From Candidatus Accumulibacter meliphilus (GTDB lineage Bacteria; Pseudomonadota; Gammaproteobacteria; Burkholderiales; Rhodocyclaceae): 64,000 bases of DNA. The DNA is taken from the NCBI GenBank assembly GCA_003332265.1, contig QPGA01000001.1, forward strand, positions 178,158 through 242,157, in the 5' to 3' direction. The position numbers were made by a program, and so were the translations under genes. Of this stretch, positions 1 through 8,282 are shown in pieces (position 1 is the stretch's first letter; each line of letters begins with the position of its first letter). A model generated the notes under the pieces. That model saw only the letters and a list, made by a program, of their open reading frames with translations, made no database searches and was not told where the DNA came from.

Positions 1-1506
1 TTTCCGCCGCCCAATGCGCCTTCACCTTGTCGTGCATGCGCAGCGCAGTGGCCTTGTCGATGGACACCAGCATCGCCTTGCCGACCGCATTGGCCAGCAT
101 TCCGCGGCCGAGGAAGTGCCGCACGACGTCCTGCGCCACGGTTTCCAGCCGGTCATCGCGGGTGATCAGATGGTATTGCCGCCCGAGCACCGTCTCCAGC
201 TTGCCCTCCTGGTCGGCGTCGAGCTCGGCGTCCTCGATCAGGCCGTAGAGGTCTTCGTTCAGGTCGGGATTGACGAGCTGCAATTCCGGCGTGCGGTTCT
301 CCTAGAACAGCGGCACGGTAGCGCCGTCTTCGATGGACTGCTGGAAGTCGTAGATCGAGACGTAGTCGCCGAAGACTTCCCTGGTGCGCTCCTCGCCGGC
401 GATCAGCGGCGTGCCGGTGAAGGCCAGGAACATCGCCCTCGGCAGCGCGGCGCGCATGTTCAGCGCCAGGGTGTCATATTGGCTGCGGTGCGCTTCGTCG
501 GTCAGCACGACGACATCGGAGCGGTCGCAGAGCAGCTCCGGCGTCTGGAACTTGTGCACCAGCGTGAACACGTAACGGTGGTGGCCGCGCAGCAGTTCGC
601 GCAGCTGGGCGCCGCTGGCGGCATGGCAGGCGTCCCCCTCGATCTCGCTCACGGCGCCGGTGCTCTTGAAGGTCTTGGCGATCTGCTCGTCCAGTTCGAC
701 GCGGTCGGTGACGACCACGAGAGTCCAGTTACCGGCCAGCTTCCGCAGCACTTTCTCCGCGAAAAACACCCTCGAGAAGCTCTTGCCGCTGCCCTGCGTC
801 TGCCAGAAGACGCCGCCGCGTCCGTGGCCGAGCTGGCGCGCTGCGAGCATCGCGGCGATGGCGTTATTGACGCCGAGAAACTGGTGATTCTGGCCGAGAA
901 TCTTGACCAGCCCCGCCTTGTGCTCGGAAAACAGCGTGAAGTTCTCGACCAGATCGAGCAGGCGTTGCGGCGCGCAGGTGCCGCGCAGCATCACGTCCAG
1001 CGACACGCGGCGCGCTTCGTCCTCGCGGGCTATGCGTTTCCACTCCACCCAGCGTCCCCAGTCGGCGGTCAACGAACCGACGCGGCTGTCGGTGCCGTTG
1101 CTGGCGATAAGCAGGGCATTGCTCCAGAACAGCGCCGGGATCTGCTGCTTGTAGTGGGTCAGATTCTCGACGCAGGCGGCGCGCGCCGGCACGCCGGGTT
1201 TCTTGAGCTCGATCACCACCCAGGGCAGGCCATTGACGAAGCCGACCAGATCGGGTCGGCAGGCGTAGAGCGCAGCGGTGACGCTGAACTGGCTGACCAG
1301 CAGGAAGTCGTTGTTCGCCGGGTCTTCCCAGTCCACGACGCGCAGGCGTTCGCTGCATTGGCCACCCCTCCGGCCTCCGTGCTCGCGGTGCTGGTCGGGG
1401 ACGGATACCGTGATGCCTTCCTTGAGCAGCCGATAGACCTCGCGGTTGGCCGCCTCCAGGCTCATCGCCGAGCGGGCTGGTCTTCGGAGTAGGCTTGGGC
1501 GTTCAT
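1..1506 (-). pseudogene. hsdR: Type I restriction endonuclease subunit R, disrupted, running off the window
   Basis: HsdR is the motor and nuclease subunit of type I restriction systems. The ATG at 1506 overlaps the stop of the preceding gene (ATGA) and encodes MNAQAYSEDQ, an HsdR-like N-terminus. The next 60-75 residues expected in the family are missing, and the frame changes before RSAMSLEAANREVYRLLKEG. The body (about 1460 to 303) keeps the nuclease region (LVGFVNGLPWVVIELKKPG), Walker A (QTQGSGKS) and the DEAH-type motif (LTDEAHRSQ). At 302-304 a TAG replaces the tyrosine expected in VPLF-Y-ENRTPELQL. The same frame continues to base 1 with recognisable HsdR sequence (ENRTPELQLVNPDLNEDLYG). 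I see three lesions: an internal deletion, a frame change and an amber codon. The rest of the C-terminus lies outside the window. A functional product is unlikely. Confidence 0.85.
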
Positions 1507-2200
1507 GGCACGCCCAAGCGGGCAATCTCGCGCAGTTTCGCTTTGACCTCCGGCAGACGCTCCTGACTGGCCGCATCGCCCGGCAAGTGGCCGGCCAACG
1601 ACTCCACGAACGAAGGCATCGCCAGCAATGCACCGAGGCGTCCGCCCAGCCAGGCGCGAAGGTCTGCCGAGCATCTGCGGCACTCGTTCAGCAGCGCATC
1701 GCGGCCATCGACCACCGCAATCAGATCGCCCAGAGAAAATCCCCCTGGCCGCGCCCGTCAAAGGCTTCCAGTTTGGTGGCCAGGAACGCTGGCGCCCCAA
1801 TCAATCGGATCCTGCGCCCGCTGGGCAAAACGACCTGCTCCGCCGAGTTCAGCGCCAATGGATACCAGCGATTCGAAAAGCCGAGGATGCTCTCCAGGGA
1901 TGGCATCACATCAACCGCCACCATGCCGACCCGCCAGCGGCAGGTCGGCGCCTCCGGGCGGATATCCTGCACAAAGCCACGCCCGCGCAACGCCTTTTCC
2001 ACGCGGTGGTACTCGGGCAGCGCAACGGCTTGACAGAGCAGGTCGACGTCTTCGGTGGGCCGGATGGCCGGTTGGGCCGGATCGGTAATCAGCAAACCAG
2101 CCACCGCGCCGCCGACGAAAACCATTTCTTCGCGCAGCGCATCGCCGAGTCGCTCGGCGACGACTTCCAGCATGGCGACGTTGGGATCGTTGCTGTTCAT
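1503..2200 (-). pseudogene. AbiEii-like nucleotidyltransferase, frameshifted
   Basis: The first 159 codons contain GGAVAGLL and, about 16 residues later, RPTEDVDLL, the GG...T-x-D-x-D signature of the nucleotidyltransferase superfamily (MNT/AbiEii-like toxins). The frame stops near 1721 just after GRGQGDFL. The next frame then continues as LGDLIAVVDGRDALLNECRRCSADLRAW to a stop at 1503, which looks like the proper C-terminus. A small indel around 1722-1735 is therefore inferred. The ATG overlaps the stop of the upstream winged-helix-like gene, and its own stop overlaps the hsdR start, so the three genes were translationally coupled. The role, a toxin-like or accessory partner carried inside the restriction locus, is inferred from motif and context only. 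Confidence 0.7.
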
Positions 2201-2742
2201 GCCTGCAAGCGTTTATCCAGCAGTTCGAGAGCCAACGCCCGCTCGCGTGCGCTGCCACCACGCACCGCATCGAAGAGCACCAGCAGCTCGCACAGCGACG
2301 GGTTGCGCGCAGCCGCCTCCGGCACGCGCGGGTAGAGCGGGTACAACGCGATTCCGCGCACCGTACCGTTCCTGTGCGGCCATACCGGCAGCGGATCGTT
2401 GCTCGGAATAATCAGATCCTTCAAAGGCGTCGCCGCGTAGCCGGTAGCCATGCCACGCGTCAGGCTGCCGCGTGTGGCCGGAAAGCAGTAGCGCGCGCCG
2501 TGCTGAACAAACGCGCGCAGCGCCGCAAGGATCACTGTCGCCTTTCCACCACTGTCCTTGTGCGCCAATTGGGCGGTGACAGCCCGTTCGATACCCGCAT
2601 GGACCTCGGACGCCGTCATGCCCAGCTCAGCCGCAAGCGCCGCATAGGTCGGCGCGGAGCCGCGCTCCAGGGCCAGGCGCAACAGCACCACCAGATCCTG
2701 GGGGCGCAGTACGATTTGCGGATTGGACTTCGAGCGTGCCAC
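2197..2742 (-). CDS. Winged-helix/MarR-like DNA-binding protein in the type I RM locus
   Basis: An intact 181-residue protein lies between hsdS and the nucleotidyltransferase. Residues about 10-65 (RPQDLVVLLRLALE..APTYAALAAELGMTASEVHAGIERA) look like a winged helix with a clear helix-turn-helix (YAALAAELGMTASEVHAGIE). The remainder has no domain I can name. The start codon is 14 bp from a perfect 24-bp palindrome (2757-2780), which suggests an autoregulatory dimer. The stop overlaps the next start (ATGA). It may control expression of the RM operon or act as antitoxin-like partner of the nucleotidyltransferase. This role is inference, but the DNA-binding fold is fairly clear. It is the only gene of the locus with no visible lesion. 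Confidence 0.65.
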   Translation of the reverse strand: MARSKSNPQIVLRPQDLVVLLRLALERGSAPTYAALAAELGMTASEVHAGIERAVTAQLAHKDSGGKATVILAALRAFVQHGARYCFPATRGSLTRGMATGYAATPLKDLIIPSNDPLPVWPHRNGTVRGIALYPLYPRVPEAAARNPSLCELLVLFDAVRGGSARERALALELLDKRLQA

Positions 2743-2756
2743 TGAAAGACTCCCTC

Positions 2757-2780
2757 ATTCGCTATTCGCGAATAGCGAAT
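2757..2780. promoter_or_regulatory. Perfect 24-bp palindrome, candidate operator
   Basis: The half-site ATTCGCTATTCG is followed directly by its exact reverse complement. It sits 14 bp before the start codon (2742, minus strand) of the winged-helix-like gene and downstream of hsdS, in the only real gap of the RM locus. A perfect 12+12 palindrome here is most simply a dimer-binding operator for that regulator. It lacks a loop and a T-run, so it is not a typical terminator. Confidence 0.6.
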
Positions 2781-2823
2781 ATATGCCTTTGGGGAGGAAT
2801 GGGCAACACCAGGGGGCCGCCAC

Positions 2824-3808
2824 TCAGGTGGCCTCAACGTCGATCTGGCCGGAAAGCCGGCGGGGCAGGAGGAGGCCGCGGGTGTGGCGGAGGTTTTGTT
2901 TTTGAGTTCAAGAATTCGAACTTGGGCCAGCATCCCGCCGGCAATGGCTTGAAAACGCATCTGCAAGTTGCGAGGTGGCACCACGACCCCGATGCCGTGA
3001 ATGTCATTTCGATTGAGCGTGGGCACGGCAGCACCGGAGTTGAACTGCTGCAGATCGAGCGACGAGAGAAGGTAGTAAGCGTAGAGTGGCTCGGCTTTGG
3101 GTAGGTCAAAGCCACGCGGAAGAACCAACACGTCGTCTAGACGCGCGGCCTCCCACCCCTGCGGAATGTCGCCGAGGGGGAGGCGACGCGGGGGTGGTCT
3201 TCGTGGCAGGGGAGGCGGAAGTGGACGAACCACTCGCGGTAGAGGGCGCGGGCGATAGCCTCCAGAATTTTGATGCGCCGTTGGCTGTTCTCGATCAGTT
3301 CGTCGTAGGCCGACAGGATGCCCGCGATGTGTTGCTGGACAGGAAGTGGCGGAACCGGGAGCCGAAATTCTTTGATCAGCTTGCCGCTAAGGTTCCGTTG
3401 AGCGCCCCCCGACGCAACTTTCAATAGCAGATGACGGCGCCCCTTGAGGGCGTAAAAAAAATAGCGCGGGTCGCACTTTTCCTTGTTCACGATCATTGCT
3501 GAGCATGCTTGGTTCGTTGCTGCTGGTGTACGCAGCATCCCCATGCTTGTGATTGTTCTTCCGTCGCCATACATGGCCATCAAGACCGTGTCGGCAGGGA
3601 AAAGCTTTGCCGAGGTTTCTTTCAGAGCCCTTTCCGTAGTGCGTTCCTCAGCAGGGCGCAAATACCAGTCCTCAAGTTCCCCGGTCTTGTACCAATCTAT
3701 GGTTCCACCATCGTAAAAGTCAGCGCGACTTCGCAATGGCGTCGAGCCCGCAGTGACCCTTTCGCAGAGGGCATCAATTGGTATGTCACCAAAAGACACC
3801 CCCACCAT
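2824..3808 (-). pseudogene. hsdS: Type I RM specificity subunit S, frameshifted and internally deleted
   Basis: HsdS carries two target-recognition domains that set the methylated sequence. Its ATG (3808) overlaps the hsdM stop (TGATG). The first domain and the central coiled spacer are readable (GDIPIDALCERVTAGSTPL... to LPVQQHIAGILSAYDELIENSQRRIK). Near 3180 the frame is lost in a run of five C; one extra C would restore RVASPLGDIPQGWE. The second domain then jumps from LPRGFDLPKAE to PLYAYYLLSSLDLQQFNSG, about 60 residues shorter than usual. Near 2895 one missing A in an A-run breaks the frame again, and the family-like ending NLRHTRGLLLPRRLSGQIDV lies in the other frame to a stop at 2824. 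Two homopolymer indels plus one deletion leave no intact specificity subunit. Confidence 0.8.
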
Positions 3809-5121
3809 CACGCCTCGATAATCTGCGCCACGTTCGCAGCGATAATCGGCTCCAGCTCCCGTGCTTGCGCATTCAGCACTTCCAGTTCCTCGTTCAGGGT
3901 TTCGAGCTGTCCCTTGAAGTCCTCGTCGCTCACGTTCTGGCCCGGCGCGACGCCGACGTAACGGCCGGGGTTTAGCGACCAGCCCTGGGCTTCGATTTCG
4001 GCCAGGGTCGCGGCTTTGCACAGGCCGGGGACGTCGCGATAGCGGAGTTCTCCCTCTCCCCGGCCCTCTCCCGCGAGGGGAGAGGGAGAGAAGGTTTCCC
4101 TGAGCCTGGTGGCCGTCTCGCTGCCGCCGACTGTCAGGTCGAGCGCTTCGCCGCGATAGAGGCGTACCAGGTTGGCGATGAAGCCGATTTGTGCCGGCGT
4201 CCAGTCGCGGTGGGCGCGATCGAATTGGCGGTAGATGTGGCGGGCGTCGATAAAGAGCACGCTGTCGGCGCGTGCTGTCTTGGCCTTGCCCTTGTCGAGG
4301 AACCACAGGGTGCAGGGCAGGGTGACGGTGTAGAACATGTTGGGGCCGACGGCAACCATGACGTCGACCGCGCGCGCTTCGATCAGCTTCCGGCGCAGTT
4401 CCTGCTCGGAGGAGCGGGCGTCCGACGCCGAGTTGGCCATGACGAAGCCGGCGCGACCGTGGCTGTTCAAGGCCGAGTAGAAGAGCTGAATCCACAGGGA
4501 GTTGGCGTTGTCGGTGCGCGGCAGGCCGAAGGGGAAGCGGCGGCCGGCGCCGACCATGTCCGCCAGGCGTTCCCTGTCGACCGCGTTGACGTTCAAGGGC
4601 GGATTGGCAAGGACGAAATCGAACTCGCCGAAAGCGTCGTAGTCGAGCGTCGCCGGAATCTCCGAGACTTTCTTCAGCAGCTCCTTGAGCAGGGTGCTGG
4701 TGAACAGGTTGTAGGTCTTGGGCAGCACACCGGCGAGCGGCGGGTTGTGCCTCTCGATCTCGCGCATGGCGGCGTTGACCCGGGCGCCGATGTCGGCGAC
4801 CCTCGGACAGCGTCAGCAGGTAGTCGAAGCGCGCCTCGGGGGCGAGATAGAGGATTCCTTCGGCGTGGTAGGCGGCGGGCTCATCGACGCGGCTGCTGCG
4901 TCTGAAAATTCGCGCGCTGATGCCTTGGCGCCTTCGACTCTGCTGCGCTGGATGGCAAAGCGCAGCTCGGCGAAACGCAGGAAGATGAGACCGAGGATGG
5001 AGCCGGAGTACTCCTGCGCCTTGAGGCCGGAATTGGCACGGAACTGGTCGGCGGCATCCCTCAGGCGCTTTTCCAGCGAAGTGGAAGCGGCGTCTTTTTC
5101 GGAGGGGGCGATCCAGAGCAT
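3808..5121 (-). pseudogene. hsdM: Type I RM methyltransferase subunit M, catalytic core deleted
   Basis: HsdM is the adenine methyltransferase of type I systems. The N-terminal domain (SLEKRLRDAADQFRANSGLK, YSGSILGLIFLRFAELRFA) starts at the ATG at 5121; an upstream in-frame ATG at 5160 is possible. The frame shifts near 4905 and again near 4800. From 4767 the frame reads [10 protein letters not shown] to [10 protein letters not shown], then jumps straight to [16 protein letters not shown]. About 100 residues are missing there, including the AdoMet motif I (DPACGSGG in relatives). Motif IV is present as NPPL rather than the usual NPPF. The C-terminal part is complete to the stop at 3808, which overlaps hsdS. 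Loss of the AdoMet site makes activity very unlikely. Confidence 0.85.
4050..4088. repeat. Palindromic insertion inside hsdM
   Basis: A perfect 12-bp inverted repeat (CTCCCTCTCCCC / GGGGAGAGGGAG, 15-bp spacer) lies in frame within hsdM. It is translated as [13 protein letters not shown], a peptide often seen where small palindromic repeats have entered proteobacterial genes. It falls in a variable region between conserved segments. Confidence 0.6.
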
Positions 5122-5236
5122 GGCGAGGGCAATCCGGGGAAACGCGGCATTGTCCGGCAAACCGCACTCGCGACCAAAAGACTGGCATGGTTTTTCGATG
5201 GCGAACGACGACGAACGACGACGATTCTGGAGACGA

Positions 5237-5264
5237 CAAAAAGCCCGACCTTGTGAGCCGGGCT
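5237..5264 (-). terminator. Rho-independent terminator after tRNA-Lys
   Basis: On the minus strand AGCCCG...CGGGCT forms a 6-bp GC-rich stem followed by a run of five T. It lies 17 bp past the tRNA 3' end and separates the tRNA from the restriction locus. Confidence 0.75.
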
Positions 5265-5280
5265 ATCTGCCTGATTTCTT

Positions 5281-5356
5281 TGGTGGGTCGGGTGAGGCTC
5301 GAACTCACGACCAATGGATTAAAAGTCCAGTGCTCTACCGACTGAGCTACCGACCC
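5281..5356 (-). tRNA. tRNA-Lys (anticodon TTT)
   Basis: The minus strand starts GGGTCGGTAGCTCAG and folds into a full cloverleaf of 76 nt with the D-loop AGTCGGTAGA, the anticodon loop CTTTTAA (anticodon TTT), the T-arm core GTTCGAG and an encoded CCA end. The acceptor stem GGGTCGG/CCGACCC is perfect. Its position at the edge of the restriction island is consistent with tRNA genes serving as integration sites, but I found no repeated tRNA 3' fragment at the other border, which is outside the window. Confidence 0.95.
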
Positions 5357-5610
5357 CCGAGGAGGGCCGAATTATAGGCAAGGGGCAGATGCCTGTCAAT
5401 GCCATGGTTGCCTGAAAAGCGTAGCGAATGCTGTTGCCTTGGGGCAGGCAAGAAAAGACATGCGATGCCGATCGGGCGGGGGCTCGGATGCGTTCGCTGC
5501 TTCGCGCGATAATGGCGGCTTGCCAGGCACGCCGCTGGCTGAAACCGATTCTCTCCTGCCGGGTCTATCCCGGCTTCTGCGCCAAAACCTGACGACCCCC
5601 TGGAAGCCCG

Positions 5611-6633
5611 ATGGATCCCTTGACTCATGCCCTGCTCGGCGCGACGGCCGCGCAACTTGCCCTTGGCCCGCGCCTCGGTCGCCAAGCATGGCTGCTCGGC
5701 GCCGTCGGTGGCGTGCTGCCCGACGCCGACATCCTGATCCGCAGTTCGGCCGACCCCTTGCTGGCGATTCAGTACCATCGTCATTTCACGCACGCGCTGG
5801 CCTTCATTCCCGTGGGTGGCGTCGTCGCCGCCTTGCCCTGGCTGGCACGAGCGCGGCATCGCCCGAACTGGCGGCCGATTGTGGCGGCGACAACCATCGG
5901 CTACGCAACCCATGCCGTGCTCGACGCCTGTACCAACTACGGGACGCACCTGCTGTGGCCGTTTTCGCCGCTGCGCGTCGCCTGGCATTGGGTCACGACC
6001 ATCGGCCCGCTGCTGACCCTGATGCTGCTGATCGGCCTGGTCTTCGCCGTCCGCCGGGGTTCGCGATCGCCGGCTGCTGTGGCGCTGGCGCTCAGTGTCG
6101 CCTACGTCGGGACGGCGGCCTGGCAGCGCGAGCGCGCGCTCGACATGCAGGTCCGCATCGCTGCCGCCCGTGGTCATCCGCTCGATCGCGCCGAGATGTT
6201 TCCGACGGTCGGCAATCCGCTGCTCTGGCGATCGGTCTATCAATCGGGGGACACTCTCTACACCGACCGCTTGCGCGTCGTGAGTAGCGCGGCGACGAGC
6301 TGGAAGCAAGGCAGCACGGTCGAACTGCTGCTGGAGAAAGATCTGCCGCCGCAGGCGCTGGCCGATGAACGGGTTCGCCGCGACTATGCGCGCTTCAACT
6401 ATTTTTCGGCCGGCTGGGTGGCGCGCGCCACGGCTGACCCGAGCGTGATCGGCGACGCGCGCTACTCGCTGCGTACAGACGGCTTCGAGCCGATCTGGGG
6501 CGTCCGTTTCCACCCCGGCACCGCAAGGCCCACCGAGTGGGTCGACCGGACGATCAAGAACCGTGTGCCGATCAGCGAGCTGTGGCGTGAGCTAAAGGGT
6601 ACGGCAGTTGGTTACGGCCCACTTCCGGGGTGA
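5611..6633 (+). CDS. YdjM-family membrane-bound metal-dependent hydrolase
   Basis: A 340-residue protein beginning MDPLTHALLGA, the hallmark start of the YdjM/LexA-regulated metal-dependent hydrolase family. Conserved His and Asp residues appear in order: D2/H6 in the opening motif, GGVLPDADIL at about 33-42, HRHFTHALAF at about 56-65 and ATHAVLDACTNYGT near 100-115. These would bind a metal at a membrane face. Several hydrophobic segments occupy the first 170 residues, and the C-terminal half (from about 175) is likely extracytoplasmic. Length and layout fit relatives. The substrate is not known for the family. It stands alone between the divergently oriented tRNA and a convergent PEP-CTERM gene. 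Confidence 0.8.
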   Translation: MDPLTHALLGATAAQLALGPRLGRQAWLLGAVGGVLPDADILIRSSADPLLAIQYHRHFTHALAFIPVGGVVAALPWLARARHRPNWRPIVAATTIGYATHAVLDACTNYGTHLLWPFSPLRVAWHWVTTIGPLLTLMLLIGLVFAVRRGSRSPAAVALALSVAYVGTAAWQRERALDMQVRIAAARGHPLDRAEMFPTVGNPLLWRSVYQSGDTLYTDRLRVVSSAATSWKQGSTVELLLEKDLPPQALADERVRRDYARFNYFSAGWVARATADPSVIGDARYSLRTDGFEPIWGVRFHPGTARPTEWVDRTIKNRVPISELWRELKGTAVGYGPLPG

Positions 6634-6764
6634 CTTTGCCAGCCGGACAGAGCCGACTGGCAAAGAAACCTGGAGCGCGTCGTAGCGTTGGCGGCGAAGC
6701 CGTTCTGCTATTCAACGCGCCCTGTTCATCGTGCCGGGTTTGCCGTAGCTGCCGGCTGCGCTGA

Positions 6765-7568
6765 TCATCCCTTGGCGGGCTCGCGCCTGCGTCTCGCGGT
6801 CGCGCCCAGTGCCGCCAGGCTCAAACCCAGCAGGGCAAGGGTCGCTGGCTCGGGGACCTTGATCTGCAGACTATTCCAGGCGTTCCAGCCGATGCCCTCG
6901 CCTACGCTGGGGAAGAAGGGCGCGCTGCGCATGCCGGATTCGTTGAAGCGCACGGCCAGCACCTGGGTGATATCGAAAAGCGACTCGTTCCAATAGAAGT
7001 CGAACGGGTCCTGCTCGCGGCCGTTCGGGCTGATCCAGAAAGTGTCCCAGAGGTTGGCCGGCCCATACCGGAACCAACCGCGAGACTTTCCATTGACATC
7101 GATCAATTCGAGCGACAGATCCCAAACACCGACTGGAGGATAGACCGAAAAGTGAATCATGCTGCTGCCGCTTCCCATGTTTACCGTGCCATTGCCGGTC
7201 GGGTCGAAGCGATAGTCCCACCAGGCGATGGCGAGATTATCGTTTTCGGGCAGTTCCCACCCCATGACCAACGTGTTATCAACGGTGTTGCCATCTGGGT
7301 CGCTTACCCCATCAACATCGCCAAGCAGCGTTGCGGCCATCACCTGCAGGGGAACGCCCTGGGTAAGGTAGAACGCCATGGCGGCTTGGGTCAGGGGAGC
7401 GTCGTTTTGCGAAGGAACGATATTTCCGGCGTCGATCGCCTGCTGCCAGGAAGTGCCGGTCGGGATATTGGCCACCACCGTTGCGCCCGCTGTCGCCGAC
7501 GCCAGCATTGCCAGTGCGGCGAAGAGAAAGCTTCGGCCTTTCTTGATCTGCGTTTGATTATCAAACAT
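6765..7568 (-). CDS. PEP-CTERM sorting-domain exported protein
   Basis: The protein has 267 residues. An N-terminal signal peptide (SFLFAALAMLASATAGA) is followed by an acidic, aromatic-rich secreted domain. The C-terminus carries the tripartite PEP-CTERM signal: PEPATLALLGLSLAALGA followed by the basic cluster TARRRREPAKG. Such proteins are exported, recognised by an exosortase and usually linked to exopolysaccharide or extracellular matrix in environmental Gram-negative bacteria. No exosortase gene is in this window. The central domain is not one I can assign; it may be a beta-sandwich. The gene stands alone. Confidence 0.85.
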   Translation of the reverse strand: MFDNQTQIKKGRSFLFAALAMLASATAGATVVANIPTGTSWQQAIDAGNIVPSQNDAPLTQAAMAFYLTQGVPLQVMAATLLGDVDGVSDPDGNTVDNTLVMGWELPENDNLAIAWWDYRFDPTGNGTVNMGSGSSMIHFSVYPPVGVWDLSLELIDVNGKSRGWFRYGPANLWDTFWISPNGREQDPFDFYWNESLFDITQVLAVRFNESGMRSAPFFPSVGEGIGWNAWNSLQIKVPEPATLALLGLSLAALGATARRRREPAKG

Positions 7569-7937
7569 GTGTTTGCCTCCATTGCGTTGGTCACGAAAGC
7601 ACTCAAAAGATGGACTGCTCGTTGCCGAGAAGTCGATTCGTCAACCGAGAATCGTCAATGCGAATCGGTCAAATCTGCGAAGCTAAACAGGCTGTCAAAT
7701 AAGCAGCTCTTATTACACGGAGCATTCGTACGTCACGCTCCCGGGCCAGCCAGCGCTTTATTGCCTTGCGGCGATCCCTCGGCGACGCTAACCTTATCTA
7801 TCTAAAGCAATAATCAGGCCGAAAATAGAAACTTATAAATAATCAATGGGCTAAGCGCGTCGGCAAGGCATAGCCCCCGTGTTACCACGAAGAAGTGTAA
7901 AAAATTCCGACAGTCTTGTCAGGGAACGCACGTTATA
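7569..7937. other. Intergenic region, 370 bp
   Basis: I see no supported gene. The stretch is AT-richer than its surroundings, especially 7690-7870, and presumably holds the promoter of the PEP-CTERM gene. I could not assign clear -35/-10 boxes, a hairpin or a repeat. Confidence 0.4.
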
Positions 7938-8270
7938 TCAGCGCTCTGCCTGCTGCCGCGTACGCCGGCCATGGCGGAAGAAATCGCAAGCCGGATGCGC
8001 AGGGTATTCCTCGTCGTCGAGCTTGGGCGGGGTGCCCAGGCGGAGCGCTGCGGGGTGGCCGGAAAGGCCTCGGGCGAAGTCTTTTTCCGGTCCCGTGGCG
8101 CCCATCTTGAAGGGCGTGTGGCAATCCATGCAGCCGCCGACGCCAACCAGCAGGGCGCCGCGCTGGATGGTCGCCTTGTCGGCAGCCAGGGCGGGAGCGG
8201 TGAGGCCGAGGCCAAAGGCGAGGAGAGCAAGGACCGGTATGGGCGGGGTGGTGCGGGTAAGTGCTTTCAC
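7938..8270 (-). pseudogene. c-type cytochrome, probably C-terminally truncated
   Basis: The signal peptide (PVLALLAFGLGLTAPALAA) is followed by a single haem-binding motif CMDCH at about residues 47-51 and a conserved-looking segment PFKMGATGPEKDFARGLSGHP. Related periplasmic cytochromes of this type usually continue for another 40-60 residues with a methionine ligand in a folded tail. Here the sequence turns into a basic tail (FFRHGRRTRQQAER) and stops, so the end appears lost or frameshifted. It lies just downstream of the E1-beta gene on the same strand. The haem motif is clear. Whether the product still folds is doubtful. Confidence 0.55.
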
Positions 8271-8282
8271 GGGATTCTGCTT

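Noticed and set aside
14-1492. 492-codon open frame on the plus strand
   Set aside because: Antisense of hsdR. The minus strand has Walker A and DEAH motifs.
5281-5356. tRNA-Lys as proven attachment site of a restriction island
   Set aside because: No duplicated tRNA 3' end and no integrase are visible in the window. The other border is outside it.
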